Positions 10,001 through 17,473 of a DNA stretch of 64,000 nt are shown one piece after another. This DNA is from Acidobacteriota bacterium. GTDB lineage: Bacteria > Acidobacteriota > Aminicenantia > Aminicenantales > Saccharicenantaceae. How positions within the stretch are numbered: the first letter of the stretch is position 1; each line of letters starts with the position of its first letter. Under the pieces are notes generated by a model, which was not told the DNA's origin, made no database searches, and saw only the letters and a list, made by a program, of their open reading frames with translations. The stretch is from positions 1 through 64,000 of the forward strand of contig JAKLEN010000001.1 of assembly GCA_022711665.1 (NCBI GenBank), in the 5' to 3' direction. A program made the position numbers and the translations under genes.

Positions 10001-12592
10001 CTGGTCCTTGTCCGTCAGGAGCATGCCGGACGCCTGGTCGCCCTTGGGCGCCCGGACCCCGACGTAACCATCGTAGGGATGGAACGGCAGCGAGAACGAA
10101 TCGACGCTGAAATCGCCGCTCTCCTCGAAGACGCGGCTGGTGAAGGCGGCCTCGAGCAAGCCCGGGCTGGGCTGGCGCGGATCGATGTCGATCCGGGCCC
10201 GGGCCCGGCCCTGGGCGTCGAGCGTGCCCTTGGCCGCCTCGACGGTCGCCCCCTCGAAGTCCCGGGCCGGATCGTCGAAGCTGTAATCCGGGTAGCGGTC
10301 GAAGCGGGTCGGACGCCGGGACAGGCGGACGGAGATGTCGAACCTCAGGTTCGCCGCCGGGGCGCCGTGCAGCCACTGGGACGAGACGGCCGCCTCGAAA
10401 GGCATGTTCCGGCGGACGAGGAAGTCGCGCCCGGCGTCGATCGTGATCTTCAGCCGGTTCGGCACGACGGTTTCGATCTTGAGGGTCTTGCTGAAGGTCA
10501 GGCCGCCGACGAGGACGCGGGCCTGCCAGTTGCCCGTCGGAGCGGCTTCATCGGTCTCGACCTTGAAGGCGTAGAACGGCTCGACGACCTTGTCCGGCTT
10601 GGCCGTCAGGACGACCTGGCCCTGAGGGTTGGCGAGCTCCAGGAGGACGGGGTGGCCGGCCGGCAGGGATCTCTGCCGGTCGAACAGCGCGAAGGTCAGG
10701 TGGAGCGTGTCGCCGGGCCGCCAGACGCCGCGCTCGCCGTAAAGGATCCCCTTGACCCCCTTCCTGCTGACCTCGCCGCCGACGTCGAAATGGCTGAGCG
10801 GCAGGGCGCCCTCGCCGGCCAGGCGCAGGTAGCCGGTGTCGCCGCCGCCTTCGGCCGAGACGTAGAAGGCCCGGTCCTTGAGGGCGAAAACGGCGAAGCC
10901 GTTCGCGTCGGAGGTCGCCTCGCCGAGGACCTGGTTCTGATAATTGAAGGCCCGGACGCGGAGGCCCGCGACCGGCCGGGCCGTGCCGATGTCGGTCGTC
11001 ACAACATGGAGGGCGCCGTTCTCCCCGAGCTTGGCCGTCAGGCCGATGTCGGAGGAGAAGAAGCTGCGGCCGACGACCGCCTGGCGATTATAGCGGGGGA
11101 TGTAGTAGGCGTTGGAGCAGGGGTCGTCGCGGCGCGCCCAGTCGCCGGGGTTGTAGTCGTAGCCCTCGTCGGAGTAGTCCCAGTCCGAATAGCGGGCGTA
11201 GCTCGCGTCGTCCATGTTCCGGAGCGGCGGCTCGGTCACGACCGGCTCTCCGCCCGCGGCGCAGGGGAAGGTCGAGTTGCCGCGGTTGAACGACAGGACC
11301 AGGCGGAAGAGGCTGCCCGGGCTTTCTTTGAACAGGGGCGTGACGTCGAGGTCATAGCGGGACCACCTGCCGGTCACCGCCGGGTCTTCGGACAGGGCGA
11401 TCGTCTTGCGCCAGAGATAGCGGCCGACCCGGGCCAGCTCCTCCGAGCCCTCCAGGCTGTTGACCTGGAAGAACTGGGCCATGTTGCCCGGGTAGATCTG
11501 GAAGGCCGCGACCTGGACGCTCTTCAGGTTGACGGCCTCGATGGGCACGGTCAGCCGGTCCCGGCGCGGCAGGATCAGGCCGCGCCCGACGAAACGGACC
11601 TGCGGGCTTATGGATTCGAAGGTGACCTGCCGCGCCGGTCCCGCGTCCTTCAGCCGCTTGCCGAGGTAATTGCGGATGCCGGGCTGGATCTCGACCGCCA
11701 TGGTCCCCGCGAAATCCCCGGTCGAATAGATCCTGACGACGTTGCCCTCGACCTCGAAAGTGAGCGGCAGATCGCCGATCTTGATGAGCCCCTTGAGGCT
11801 CTGGTCCGGGGCCAGGAGATCGGAGAAGCGGACGAGGACGTGCTTCGTCTCGCCCGGGACGGGCTCGACGGTCAGGACCTCGAAGGCCCCCTGGGCCGGG
11901 ACGGCGACGTCGCGGCGGCCGCTGTCGTCGATCCGGAGCGGGGCGCCGTCCCAGGAAAGGTTGACCGCGGAGGCCTCTTCTTTCCGGACGACGTCCTTGA
12001 CCGCGAAAGAGTGGCTCAGTCCCTCCGGGGAGTGGCTCCACTCGATCGGCAGGGCCCGGCCGTCCTGCTCCGCCTCAAGGACCTTCTCGACCAGGGCCTT
12101 CTCCTCCATGTCGGAGGTGACGGCGCGGCCCCGCAGGACCTCGGCCTGGGGCCGCGCCGGGTCCTCGGCGAAGAGCCCTTCGAGCGTCACCTCCAGGCTC
12201 GGCTTGACGACGCCGAAACGGAACTCGAACCTGGCGAAGGCCCGGGGCAGGTCGAGGATCCTGCCGACCCGCAGGACGGCCTTGTACTCCTGGCCCGGCT
12301 TGAGCTCGCCCCCGGGCCGGAAGACTAGCTCCCGCGGCCCCGCCCATTCGGCCGTGCCGGCGATCGCCGGCGTGAACTCGAACAGGTCCGGGGCGGCCGG
12401 GCCGGGCCGGCCGGCGTTGTCGACGAACAGGACCCGGACCGGGGACTTGCGCGAGATCGTCCCCGAGGTGAAGGCGCTGATATAGCGGTACCATTCCTTC
12501 CCGGCCTCGGCCCCGGCCGGCTTCTTCGACCGGCAGCCGGCGAAGGCGAGGACGCCGACGGCGGCCAGGATCATGGCGGCTTTCTTTGTCAT
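7070..12592 (-). CDS. Alpha-2-macroglobulin family lipoprotein (thioester type)
   Basis: An 1840-residue bacterial alpha-2-macroglobulin, a periplasmic protease trap. The N-terminus is a lipoprotein signal with lipobox LAFAGC, so the mature protein is anchored through Cys20. MG-type beta domains fill the first 1100 residues. The thioester motif is intact: YPHGCLEQ puts CLEQ at 1397-1400, and a helical toroid-like domain follows to about 1690 before the C-terminal beta domain. An AGGGGAGGGG Shine-Dalgarno precedes the ATG, and a promoter lies at 12684-12656. The stop overlaps the pbpC start. This is the usual yfhM-pbpC pairing, so the product is expected to trap proteases that reach the periplasm while PBP1C repairs the wall. 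Confidence 0.95.
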   Translation of the reverse strand: MTKKAAMILAAVGVLAFAGCRSKKPAGAEAGKEWYRYISAFTSGTISRKSPVRVLFVDNAGRPGPAAPDLFEFTPAIAGTAEWAGPRELVFRPGGELKPGQEYKAVLRVGRILDLPRAFARFEFRFGVVKPSLEVTLEGLFAEDPARPQAEVLRGRAVTSDMEEKALVEKVLEAEQDGRALPIEWSHSPEGLSHSFAVKDVVRKEEASAVNLSWDGAPLRIDDSGRRDVAVPAQGAFEVLTVEPVPGETKHVLVRFSDLLAPDQSLKGLIKIGDLPLTFEVEGNVVRIYSTGDFAGTMAVEIQPGIRNYLGKRLKDAGPARQVTFESISPQVRFVGRGLILPRRDRLTVPIEAVNLKSVQVAAFQIYPGNMAQFFQVNSLEGSEELARVGRYLWRKTIALSEDPAVTGRWSRYDLDVTPLFKESPGSLFRLVLSFNRGNSTFPCAAGGEPVVTEPPLRNMDDASYARYSDWDYSDEGYDYNPGDWARRDDPCSNAYYIPRYNRQAVVGRSFFSSDIGLTAKLGENGALHVVTTDIGTARPVAGLRVRAFNYQNQVLGEATSDANGFAVFALKDRAFYVSAEGGGDTGYLRLAGEGALPLSHFDVGGEVSRKGVKGILYGERGVWRPGDTLHLTFALFDRQRSLPAGHPVLLELANPQGQVVLTAKPDKVVEPFYAFKVETDEAAPTGNWQARVLVGGLTFSKTLKIETVVPNRLKITIDAGRDFLVRRNMPFEAAVSSQWLHGAPAANLRFDISVRLSRRPTRFDRYPDYSFDDPARDFEGATVEAAKGTLDAQGRARARIDIDPRQPSPGLLEAAFTSRVFEESGDFSVDSFSLPFHPYDGYVGVRAPKGDQASGMLLTDKDQVVSIVTVDTAGRPVSRGKVLVSLYKIEWKWWWDRSGESLAQYVSSVETRPLLKGEVATRNGAGQWTFQIRYPDWGRYLIRVEDPESGHASGQIVYVDWPGWAGRAREEGGAGATALTFTADKPSYKVGEKAVIYLPEAVQGRALVSLESGTSVLDKFWVSTVKGENRFEVPITAAMTPNIYAHVMLLQPHRDKAADTPIRLYGVIPIIVEDPGTRLEPKIKMADEIRPREKFRVEVRETEGRPMSYTLAVVDEGLLGLTRFTTPDLRRGFYAREALGVKTWDLFDIVAEAYGAEMARILALGGDEGGESKDKAKQPRRFPPVALFEGPFDLAAGGTGVHEMTMPQYFGAVRIMVVAGRDGAFGLAEKSVTVRRDLMTLATLPRVVRPGEDVVMPVTVFVTKPEIRQVTVGVETNALFEVVGERAKTVAFAKPGDEIVSFALKTAGGIGQGEVRFRASGGAERVEDTIAIPVLASNTAVTQTTRLTVKPGESVKRGIVPFGLEGTNQVVVEASSVPPLDLERRLDFLIRYPHGCLEQTLSAAFPQLYLKSLVKLDERQARDVDGHVRAAVEKMTAFQMTNGAFSYWPGNREAHEWTTAYAGYFLLEAGRLGYHVPQAMLDAWRANQKMLANAYVTGGGATRLTQAFRLFGLALARDPDLGAMNRLRESEDLPGLAALMLAAAFHVTGQADAAADLADRAKLEFKPYRDYDETFGSDFRDKALAVRTFVQMGRSDKARALVADIGKTMGSDLWLSTQDASFGLMALASFYGSAGIKPFRYRLAWDEDKALDVESATPFDRREFPSFPLQGRTLTVTNTEAADLYVSVYRRGVPEAGVETPSSEGLSIDVSMRDMKMNGLEIGRIAQGLDLVAEVRVKNLTSNRLPNLVLTHLVAAGFQIKNPRFAGEGGAAEAVDYQDIRDDRVYTYFGLDAGQVKTFLVVLNASYRGRYYQPGLAVEAMYDAGIHANTKGQWVEISQ

Positions 12593-12655
12593 GGAACCCC
12601 TCCCCTGGATCGCGAAGGATCGGCCGCGCCGCGAACGTCAGGCGCGTTCCCCGCA

Positions 12656-12684
12656 AGGTTAATCCCGGCCCCGGCCAAAGTCAA
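12656..12684 (-). promoter_or_regulatory. Promoter of the alpha-2-macroglobulin/pbpC operon
   Basis: TTGACT (12684-12679) and TAACCT (12661-12656) on the minus strand are 17 nt apart. They lie about 65 nt upstream of the start codon. Confidence 0.45.
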
Positions 12685-12720
12685 TTCCCCGGCCGGCGCC
12701 GAGGCCGGCCGGCGCGGGAC

Positions 12721-12749
12721 TTGACAAGCCGGCCGGTTTATGGATAATT
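12721..12749 (+). promoter_or_regulatory. argR promoter
   Basis: A consensus TTGACA (12721-12726) is followed after 16 nt by GATAAT (12743-12748). This places the transcription start near 12755, only a few bases before the ATG at 12761. The -10 box is embedded in the first of two ARG-box-like sequences. Confidence 0.6.
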
Positions 12750-12775
12750 ATACGGCTATCATGAGTAAATATTCA
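12741..12775 (+). promoter_or_regulatory. Tandem ARG boxes (ArgR operator)
   Basis: TGGATAATTATACG (12741-12754) and TGAGTAAATATTCA (12762-12775) match the ARG-box core TGAAT-N4-ATTCA with 3 and 1 mismatches. Their centres are 21 bp apart, the spacing of the paired 18-bp boxes bound by an ArgR hexamer in E. coli. They cover the -10 box and the argR start codon, which predicts autorepression. Confidence 0.55.
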
Positions 12776-13225
12776 GCCAAAGACCGGCGCCGGATCCTGG
12801 CGGCCGTCCTCCGCGAGGAGACGTCCGGCAGCCAGGCGGGCCTGCTCCAGGCCTTGCGCCGGCGCGGCGTCAGGACCTTCCAGTCGACCCTGTCGCGCGA
12901 TCTCCGGGAGATCGGCGCCGTCCGGGTCCGCAAGCCGTCGGGCGGATTCCGCTACGATGTCCCCCCGGCCGGCGGCGCGCCCGCCGCGCCCCGGGAGAAG
13001 CTGCGGGCCCTAGTCCGGTCCCACGTCTCCTCCGTCAGCGGGACGGGGGTACTGGTCCTGGTCAAGACGTCCCCAGGCAACGCCGCCGGGATCGCCGTCC
13101 TGATCGACGCCCTCGAACATCCGCACATCCTGGGCACGGTGGCCGGAGACGACACCGTCCTCGTCGTCGCCGACGGCGAGAAGCACGGCCGGGCCCTCCT
13201 GGAGGAATTCCGTGCTCTCCTCTGA
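12761..13225 (+). CDS. argR: Arginine repressor
   Basis: A 154-residue ArgR/AhrC transcription factor. The N-terminal winged helix (about residues 1-65) includes the recognition segment FQSTLSRDLREIGAVRVRK. The C-terminal oligomerisation and arginine-binding domain contains GTGVLVLVKTSPGNAAGIAV and the conserved GTVAGDDTVLVV segment. I chose the ATG at 12761 because the upstream in-frame ATG at 12740 lies inside the -10 region, and because this start gives the usual ArgR length. ARG-box-like operators overlap its own start. It is followed by argG and argH, so it probably controls local arginine biosynthesis in response to arginine. Confidence 0.92.
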   Translation: MSKYSAKDRRRILAAVLREETSGSQAGLLQALRRRGVRTFQSTLSRDLREIGAVRVRKPSGGFRYDVPPAGGAPAAPREKLRALVRSHVSSVSGTGVLVLVKTSPGNAAGIAVLIDALEHPHILGTVAGDDTVLVVADGEKHGRALLEEFRALL

Positions 13226-13237
13226 GTTCTTCCCGAC

Positions 13238-13268
13238 CCGGGGCCTGCTCCGGCGCCGGGGGCCCCGG
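13238..13268 (+). terminator. GC-rich hairpin between argR and argG
   Basis: CCGGGGCC (13238-13245) and GGCCCCGG (13261-13268) form a perfect 8-bp stem without a following T-tract. It could slow or partly end transcription from argR, or simply be a GC-rich palindrome. Confidence 0.25.
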
Positions 13269-13355
13269 CGCAACTGATCACCCCCTCGCCTCCCTTCCGG
13301 CCGCCGCGGCCGGTCCCCGAAACCCGTCGTTCGCAGCAAAGAAAGGATATGTTCC

Positions 13356-14612
13356 ATGGACAAGGTCATACTCGCGTATTCCGGCGGCCTCGACACGTCG
13401 GTCATCCTCAAGTGGCTCGTCGAGCGGGGCCACGAAGTCGTCGCCTACGTGGCCGACGTCGGCCAGGACGACGACATGGCCGCGGTCGAGGCCAAAGCCC
13501 TGGCCACCGGAGCCTCCAAGGTCTATATCGAGGACCTCAAGGACGAGCTGGTCGCCCGATACGTCTTCGCCGCCGTCAAGGCCAACGCCATCTACGAGGG
13601 CCGCTACCTGCTCGGCACCTCCCTGGCCAGGCCGCTCATCGCCAAGCGCCAGATCGAGATCGCCCACAAGGAGAAGGCCGGCGCGGTCGCCCACGGGGCG
13701 ACGGGCAAGGGGAACGACCAGGTCCGCTTCGAGTTGAGCTACCTGGCCATCGACCCCTCGATCAAGATCATCTCGCCGTGGAAGGACAAGGATTTCCTGG
13801 CCGCCTTCCAGGGCCGGCCCGACCTCCTGGCCTACGCGGCCTCCCGCGGCATCGACGTCAAGGCCTCGCGGGAGAAGCCGTATTCCGAGGACGCCAACCT
13901 CATCCACATCAGCCACGAGTCCGGCATCCTCGAGGACCCCCGAACGGCCCCGGCCGAGGAGGTCTTCTCCTGGACGCGGAGCCCCCAGAGCGCCCCGGAC
14001 TCCGAGACCCGCCTGGAGATCCAGTTCAAGGACGGCGCCCCGGTGCGGGTGACGAACCTCGGCAGCGGGGCCGTGACGACCGGACCGGCGGCCATCCTGG
14101 CCACCCTAAACGCCGTCGGCGCCGAGAACGGGATCGGGCGCGTCGACATGGTCGAGAACCGCTTCGTCGGCATCAAAAGCCGGGGCATCTACGAGACGCC
14201 GGGCATGACCATCCTCCGGGCCGCCCACATGGACATCGAGGGCATCGCCATGGACCGCGAGGTCATGCGCCTGCGGGACATGCTCTCGCCCAAATTCGCC
14301 GAGCTCGTCTACAACGGCTTCTGGTTCTCGCCGGAGATGGACTTCCTGATGGCCGCGGTCAACAAGAGCCAGGAAGTCGTCGACGGCGTCGTCGGCCTGA
14401 CCCTCTACAAGGGCAACGTCATCGTCACCGGCCGGGAGTCGCCGAGCTCGCTCTACGACCAGGCCCTGTCCAGCATGGATATCGAGGGCGGCTTCAACCA
14501 GCAGGACTCGCGCGGTTTCATCGCCATCAACGCCGTTCGTCTCATGGCCCACAACGCCATCATGACCCGCCGGGGCCGCAAGGTGACGGATTTCATGGGG
14601 AACGGCCAATGA
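13356..14612 (+). CDS. argG: Argininosuccinate synthase
   Basis: A 418-residue cytoplasmic enzyme that joins citrulline and aspartate with ATP to form argininosuccinate. The PP-loop [10 protein letters not shown] is at residues 7-16, followed by the synthase signatures [15 protein letters not shown] and [17 protein letters not shown]. Length and domain order are normal. AAAGGA precedes the ATG. Its stop overlaps the argH start (ATGA at 14609-14612), so argG and argH are translationally coupled. Confidence 0.97.
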   Translation: MDKVILAYSGGLDTSVILKWLVERGHEVVAYVADVGQDDDMAAVEAKALATGASKVYIEDLKDELVARYVFAAVKANAIYEGRYLLGTSLARPLIAKRQIEIAHKEKAGAVAHGATGKGNDQVRFELSYLAIDPSIKIISPWKDKDFLAAFQGRPDLLAYAASRGIDVKASREKPYSEDANLIHISHESGILEDPRTAPAEEVFSWTRSPQSAPDSETRLEIQFKDGAPVRVTNLGSGAVTTGPAAILATLNAVGAENGIGRVDMVENRFVGIKSRGIYETPGMTILRAAHMDIEGIAMDREVMRLRDMLSPKFAELVYNGFWFSPEMDFLMAAVNKSQEVVDGVVGLTLYKGNVIVTGRESPSSLYDQALSSMDIEGGFNQQDSRGFIAINAVRLMAHNAIMTRRGRKVTDFMGNGQ

Positions 14613-15988
14613 GCGGCAAGGTCTGGGGCAAGCGTTTCGCCGGGCGGACGGCCGTTCCGGCCCTGGAGCGCTACAACGCGTCGATCGGCGAGGACGCCTT
14701 CCTGCTCCAAGCCGAGATGGAGGCCTCGCGGGCCTACGCCCTGGGGCTGTCGTCGGCCGGCGTCCTCGACGGGGACGAGGCGGCGGCCGTTTTGCGGGGC
14801 CTGGCCGCCGTCGGCCGCCGCCTGGCGGCCGGCGAGGACCTGTCCCGCTTCGAGGACGTCCACTCGGCCGTCGAGCTCCTGCTCATCGAGGAGGCGGGCG
14901 AGCCGGGCCGGAAGCTGCACACGGGACGCAGCCGCAACGAGCAGGTCGTGACCGACGAGCGTCTGTTCCTGAAGTCCGCCCTGCCGGCGGCCGCCGGGGC
15001 GGTCGCGGACGTCCAGAAGGCCCTGCTGGCGCTGGCCGAGAGCGCGCCGGCCGCGGTCATGCCCGGCTATACCCATCTCCAGCGCGGCCAGCCCGTCCTC
15101 TTCACCCATTACGCCCTGTCGTTCGTCTGGGCGCTCGAGCGGGGCAAGGACCGGATCGCCGACGCGGCCCGGCGCCTGGACGTCTGCCCGCTCGGCTCCG
15201 GGGCGCTGGCCGGCTCGACCGTCCCGCTCGACCGCGACGCCCTCCGGGTCGAGCTGGGCTTCGCCGGCCTGACCGAGAACTCGATCGACGCCGTGGCCGA
15301 CCGGAGCTTCATCCTGGAGAGCCTCGGCGCCCTGGGGCTCGTCCTGCTCGACCTGTCGCGCCTGGCCGAGGACCTCATCATCTTCGCCTCGGCCGAGTTC
15401 GGCTTCATCGTCCTGGCCGACGCCGCGGCGACCTCGAGCAGCCTGATGCCGCAGAAGAAGAACCCCGACGTGCTCGAGCTCCTGCGGGCGGCGCCGGGAC
15501 GCCTCTTCGCCCATTACGCCCGGCTCTTCATGGTCCTCAAGGGCACGCCCTGGTCCTACAACAAGGACCTGCAGGAGGATAAGGAGCCCCTGCGGCGCGG
15601 CGTCGAGGACGCCCTCCGGGCCCTCGAAGCGGCCGCGGCGGCGGTTCGCTGCGTCCGGCCGGTGCCGGAGCGCATGGCCGCGGCCATCGATCCCTCCATC
15701 TTCGCCACCGACCTGGCCGACGTTTTGGTCGAGCGGGGGGTCGCCTTCCGCGAGGCCCACGGCGTCGCAGCCGAAGCGGTCCGGCTGGCGGAAAGCTCGG
15801 GCCGGCGCCTCGACGGGCTGAAGCCCGACGAGTTCAGGGGCCTGCACGCGGCCCTGGCCGCCCTGCCGGCCGGATTGTTCGATCCGCGCCGTTCGATCGA
15901 GCGCAAGAAGACGGCCGGCTCGACGAACCCCGAGATGGTCCGACGGCAGCTCAAGAAGGCGCGGGCCCTCGTCGACGGCTCGGGCTGA
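14609..15988 (+). CDS. argH: Argininosuccinate lyase
   Basis: A 459-residue fumarase/aspartase-superfamily lyase that splits argininosuccinate into arginine and fumarate. It begins [11 protein letters not shown], contains [10 protein letters not shown] and the superfamily signature [12 protein letters not shown], whose flexible loop carries the catalytic serine. The frame stays open for another 420 codons upstream, antiparallel to no gene but overlapping argG. The ATG at 14609, overlapping the argG stop, is the natural start. It is the last gene of the argR-argG-argH group. Confidence 0.97.
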   Translation: MSGKVWGKRFAGRTAVPALERYNASIGEDAFLLQAEMEASRAYALGLSSAGVLDGDEAAAVLRGLAAVGRRLAAGEDLSRFEDVHSAVELLLIEEAGEPGRKLHTGRSRNEQVVTDERLFLKSALPAAAGAVADVQKALLALAESAPAAVMPGYTHLQRGQPVLFTHYALSFVWALERGKDRIADAARRLDVCPLGSGALAGSTVPLDRDALRVELGFAGLTENSIDAVADRSFILESLGALGLVLLDLSRLAEDLIIFASAEFGFIVLADAAATSSSLMPQKKNPDVLELLRAAPGRLFAHYARLFMVLKGTPWSYNKDLQEDKEPLRRGVEDALRALEAAAAAVRCVRPVPERMAAAIDPSIFATDLADVLVERGVAFREAHGVAAEAVRLAESSGRRLDGLKPDEFRGLHAALAALPAGLFDPRRSIERKKTAGSTNPEMVRRQLKKARALVDGSG

Positions 15989-16084
15989 AGGCGCGCCGGG
16001 AAAGACCGCCGCCCTCCCCTTCATTGAGAGCGCCCTTTATAGTAATATGCCGGGTTGAGCCTCGATCAAGCCAGGAGGAAGACC

Positions 16085-17473
16085 ATGGCCCACGTTCTCA
16101 AGACCCCGGCGGGCGGCCGGATCAGCCGCCGGGACTTCCTCAGATCCTCGGCCACGGCCGGGCTCGGCGCCGCGCTGGCCGGGACGGCCTTGGCCCAGGG
16201 CCCGCCGGCCGGGCAGGCGCCCGCCGTCGCGGCCGCCGCCGCGAAGGGCGCCGACGAGCTGCGGGTGGCCGTCATCGGCTGCGGCGCCCAGGGACGGGTG
16301 CTCATCGAGTCCATGCTGCGCATCCCCTCGGTGCGCATCGCCGCCGTCTGCGACATCTGGTCGTACAGCCGCCAGTACGCCGGCAACTACCTCAAGAAGT
16401 ACGGCCACGCCGTCAACGCCTACGAAGACTACCGCGAGCTGCTGGCCTCCGAAAGGGACCTCGACGCGGCCGTCGTGGCCACGCCGGACTGGGTCCACGC
16501 CGAGCACGCCATCGCCTGCTTGCGCCGGGGGCTGCCCGTCTATTGCGAGAAGGAGATGTCCAACTCGCTGGAGAAGGCCAGGTCCATGGTCCTGGCCGCC
16601 CGCGAGACCGGCCGTCTCCTCCAGATCGGCCACCAGCGCCGCTCCAACCCGCGCTACATCCACGCCATCAACCGCCTGATCCGCGAGAAGCGGCTCCTGG
16701 GCCGGGTCACCGTGGCCTACGCCCAATGGAACCGGGCCAAGGCCGACCTGCTCGGCTGGCCCGAGAAATACGTCATCGACCAGGCCACGCTCGACAAGTA
16801 CGGCTACGGCTCGATGGCCGAGTTCCGCAACTGGCGGCTCTACAAGAAGTACGGCGGCGGCCCGATGGTCGACCTGGGCTCCCACCAGATCGACCTTTTC
16901 AGCTGGGTCCACGGCGCGCCGCCCCGGTCGGTCGTGGCCAGCGGCGGCCTCGACTTCTACAAGAACTGGGAATGGTACGACAACGTCATGGCCATCTACG
17001 AGTTCGAAACGCCGGAGGGGCCGGCCCGGGCCTTCTACCAGGTCCAGACGACGACCCAGCACGGCGGCTTCTACGAGACTTTCATGGGCGAGAACGGCTC
17101 GCTCGTCCTGTCGGAGATCCCCCAGCGCGGCAACTGGGCCATGCGCGAGCCTCACGCCCCCGAGTGGGACTCGCTGGCCAAGGCCGGGCTGCTGCAGTCG
17201 GAGGCCGTGCCCATCCAGAAATCGACGACCAAGAACATCTACGTCGACGTCCGGGTTACGGCCGAGGCCGGCCGCTGGCCGCTGCCGGTCGAGCTGGCCA
17301 AGCCGGCCCACCAGCCGCACCTGGAGAACTTCTTCGACGCCGTGCGCCACGGCACGCCGCTCAACTGTCCGGCCGAGCTGGCCTACGAATCGTGCGTCGC
17401 CGTGCTCAAGGCCAACGAGGCCGTCAAGGCCCGCCGGGTCATGGAGTTCCGGCCGGAGCAGTTCAAAGCATGA
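16085..17473 (+). CDS. Tat-exported Gfo/Idh/MocA family oxidoreductase
   Basis: A 462-residue oxidoreductase with a twin-arginine signal (SRRDFLRSS, residues 14-22) and a hydrophobic stretch ending in AQG, so it should be exported folded with its nucleotide bound. The Rossmann fold starts VAVIGCGAQG at 61-70, and the C-terminal half has the MVDLGSHQIDLF motif. The family EKP is EKE here (155-157): the Lys is kept and the Pro is lost. An AGGAGG at 16073-16078 fixes the start at 16085. The stop overlaps the next start (ATGA), linking it to a seven-haem cytochrome. A periplasmic dehydrogenase passing electrons to that cytochrome is a reasonable inference. A GFOR-like closed redox cycle is the alternative. 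Confidence 0.92.
   Translation: MAHVLKTPAGGRISRRDFLRSSATAGLGAALAGTALAQGPPAGQAPAVAAAAAKGADELRVAVIGCGAQGRVLIESMLRIPSVRIAAVCDIWSYSRQYAGNYLKKYGHAVNAYEDYRELLASERDLDAAVVATPDWVHAEHAIACLRRGLPVYCEKEMSNSLEKARSMVLAARETGRLLQIGHQRRSNPRYIHAINRLIREKRLLGRVTVAYAQWNRAKADLLGWPEKYVIDQATLDKYGYGSMAEFRNWRLYKKYGGGPMVDLGSHQIDLFSWVHGAPPRSVVASGGLDFYKNWEWYDNVMAIYEFETPEGPARAFYQVQTTTQHGGFYETFMGENGSLVLSEIPQRGNWAMREPHAPEWDSLAKAGLLQSEAVPIQKSTTKNIYVDVRVTAEAGRWPLPVELAKPAHQPHLENFFDAVRHGTPLNCPAELAYESCVAVLKANEAVKARRVMEFRPEQFKA

Noticed and set aside
7952..12328. Open frame of over 1400 codons on the plus strand opposite the alpha-2-macroglobulin gene
   Set aside because: It is antisense to a gene with clear domains and a thioester motif. 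Its own translation is low-complexity Gly/Asp/Leu/Arg as expected from reversed GC-rich codons.
12740..12760. ArgR start at ATG 12740
   Set aside because: The codon is within the -10 region and ARG box, and the extra seven residues are not typical of ArgR.
13349..14608. A long open frame extending argH upstream by 420 codons
   Set aside because: It overlaps argG in another frame, lacks ArgH homology and is Arg/Gly/Pro-rich. It is an effect of high GC, and the ATGA overlap at 14609 gives the real start.
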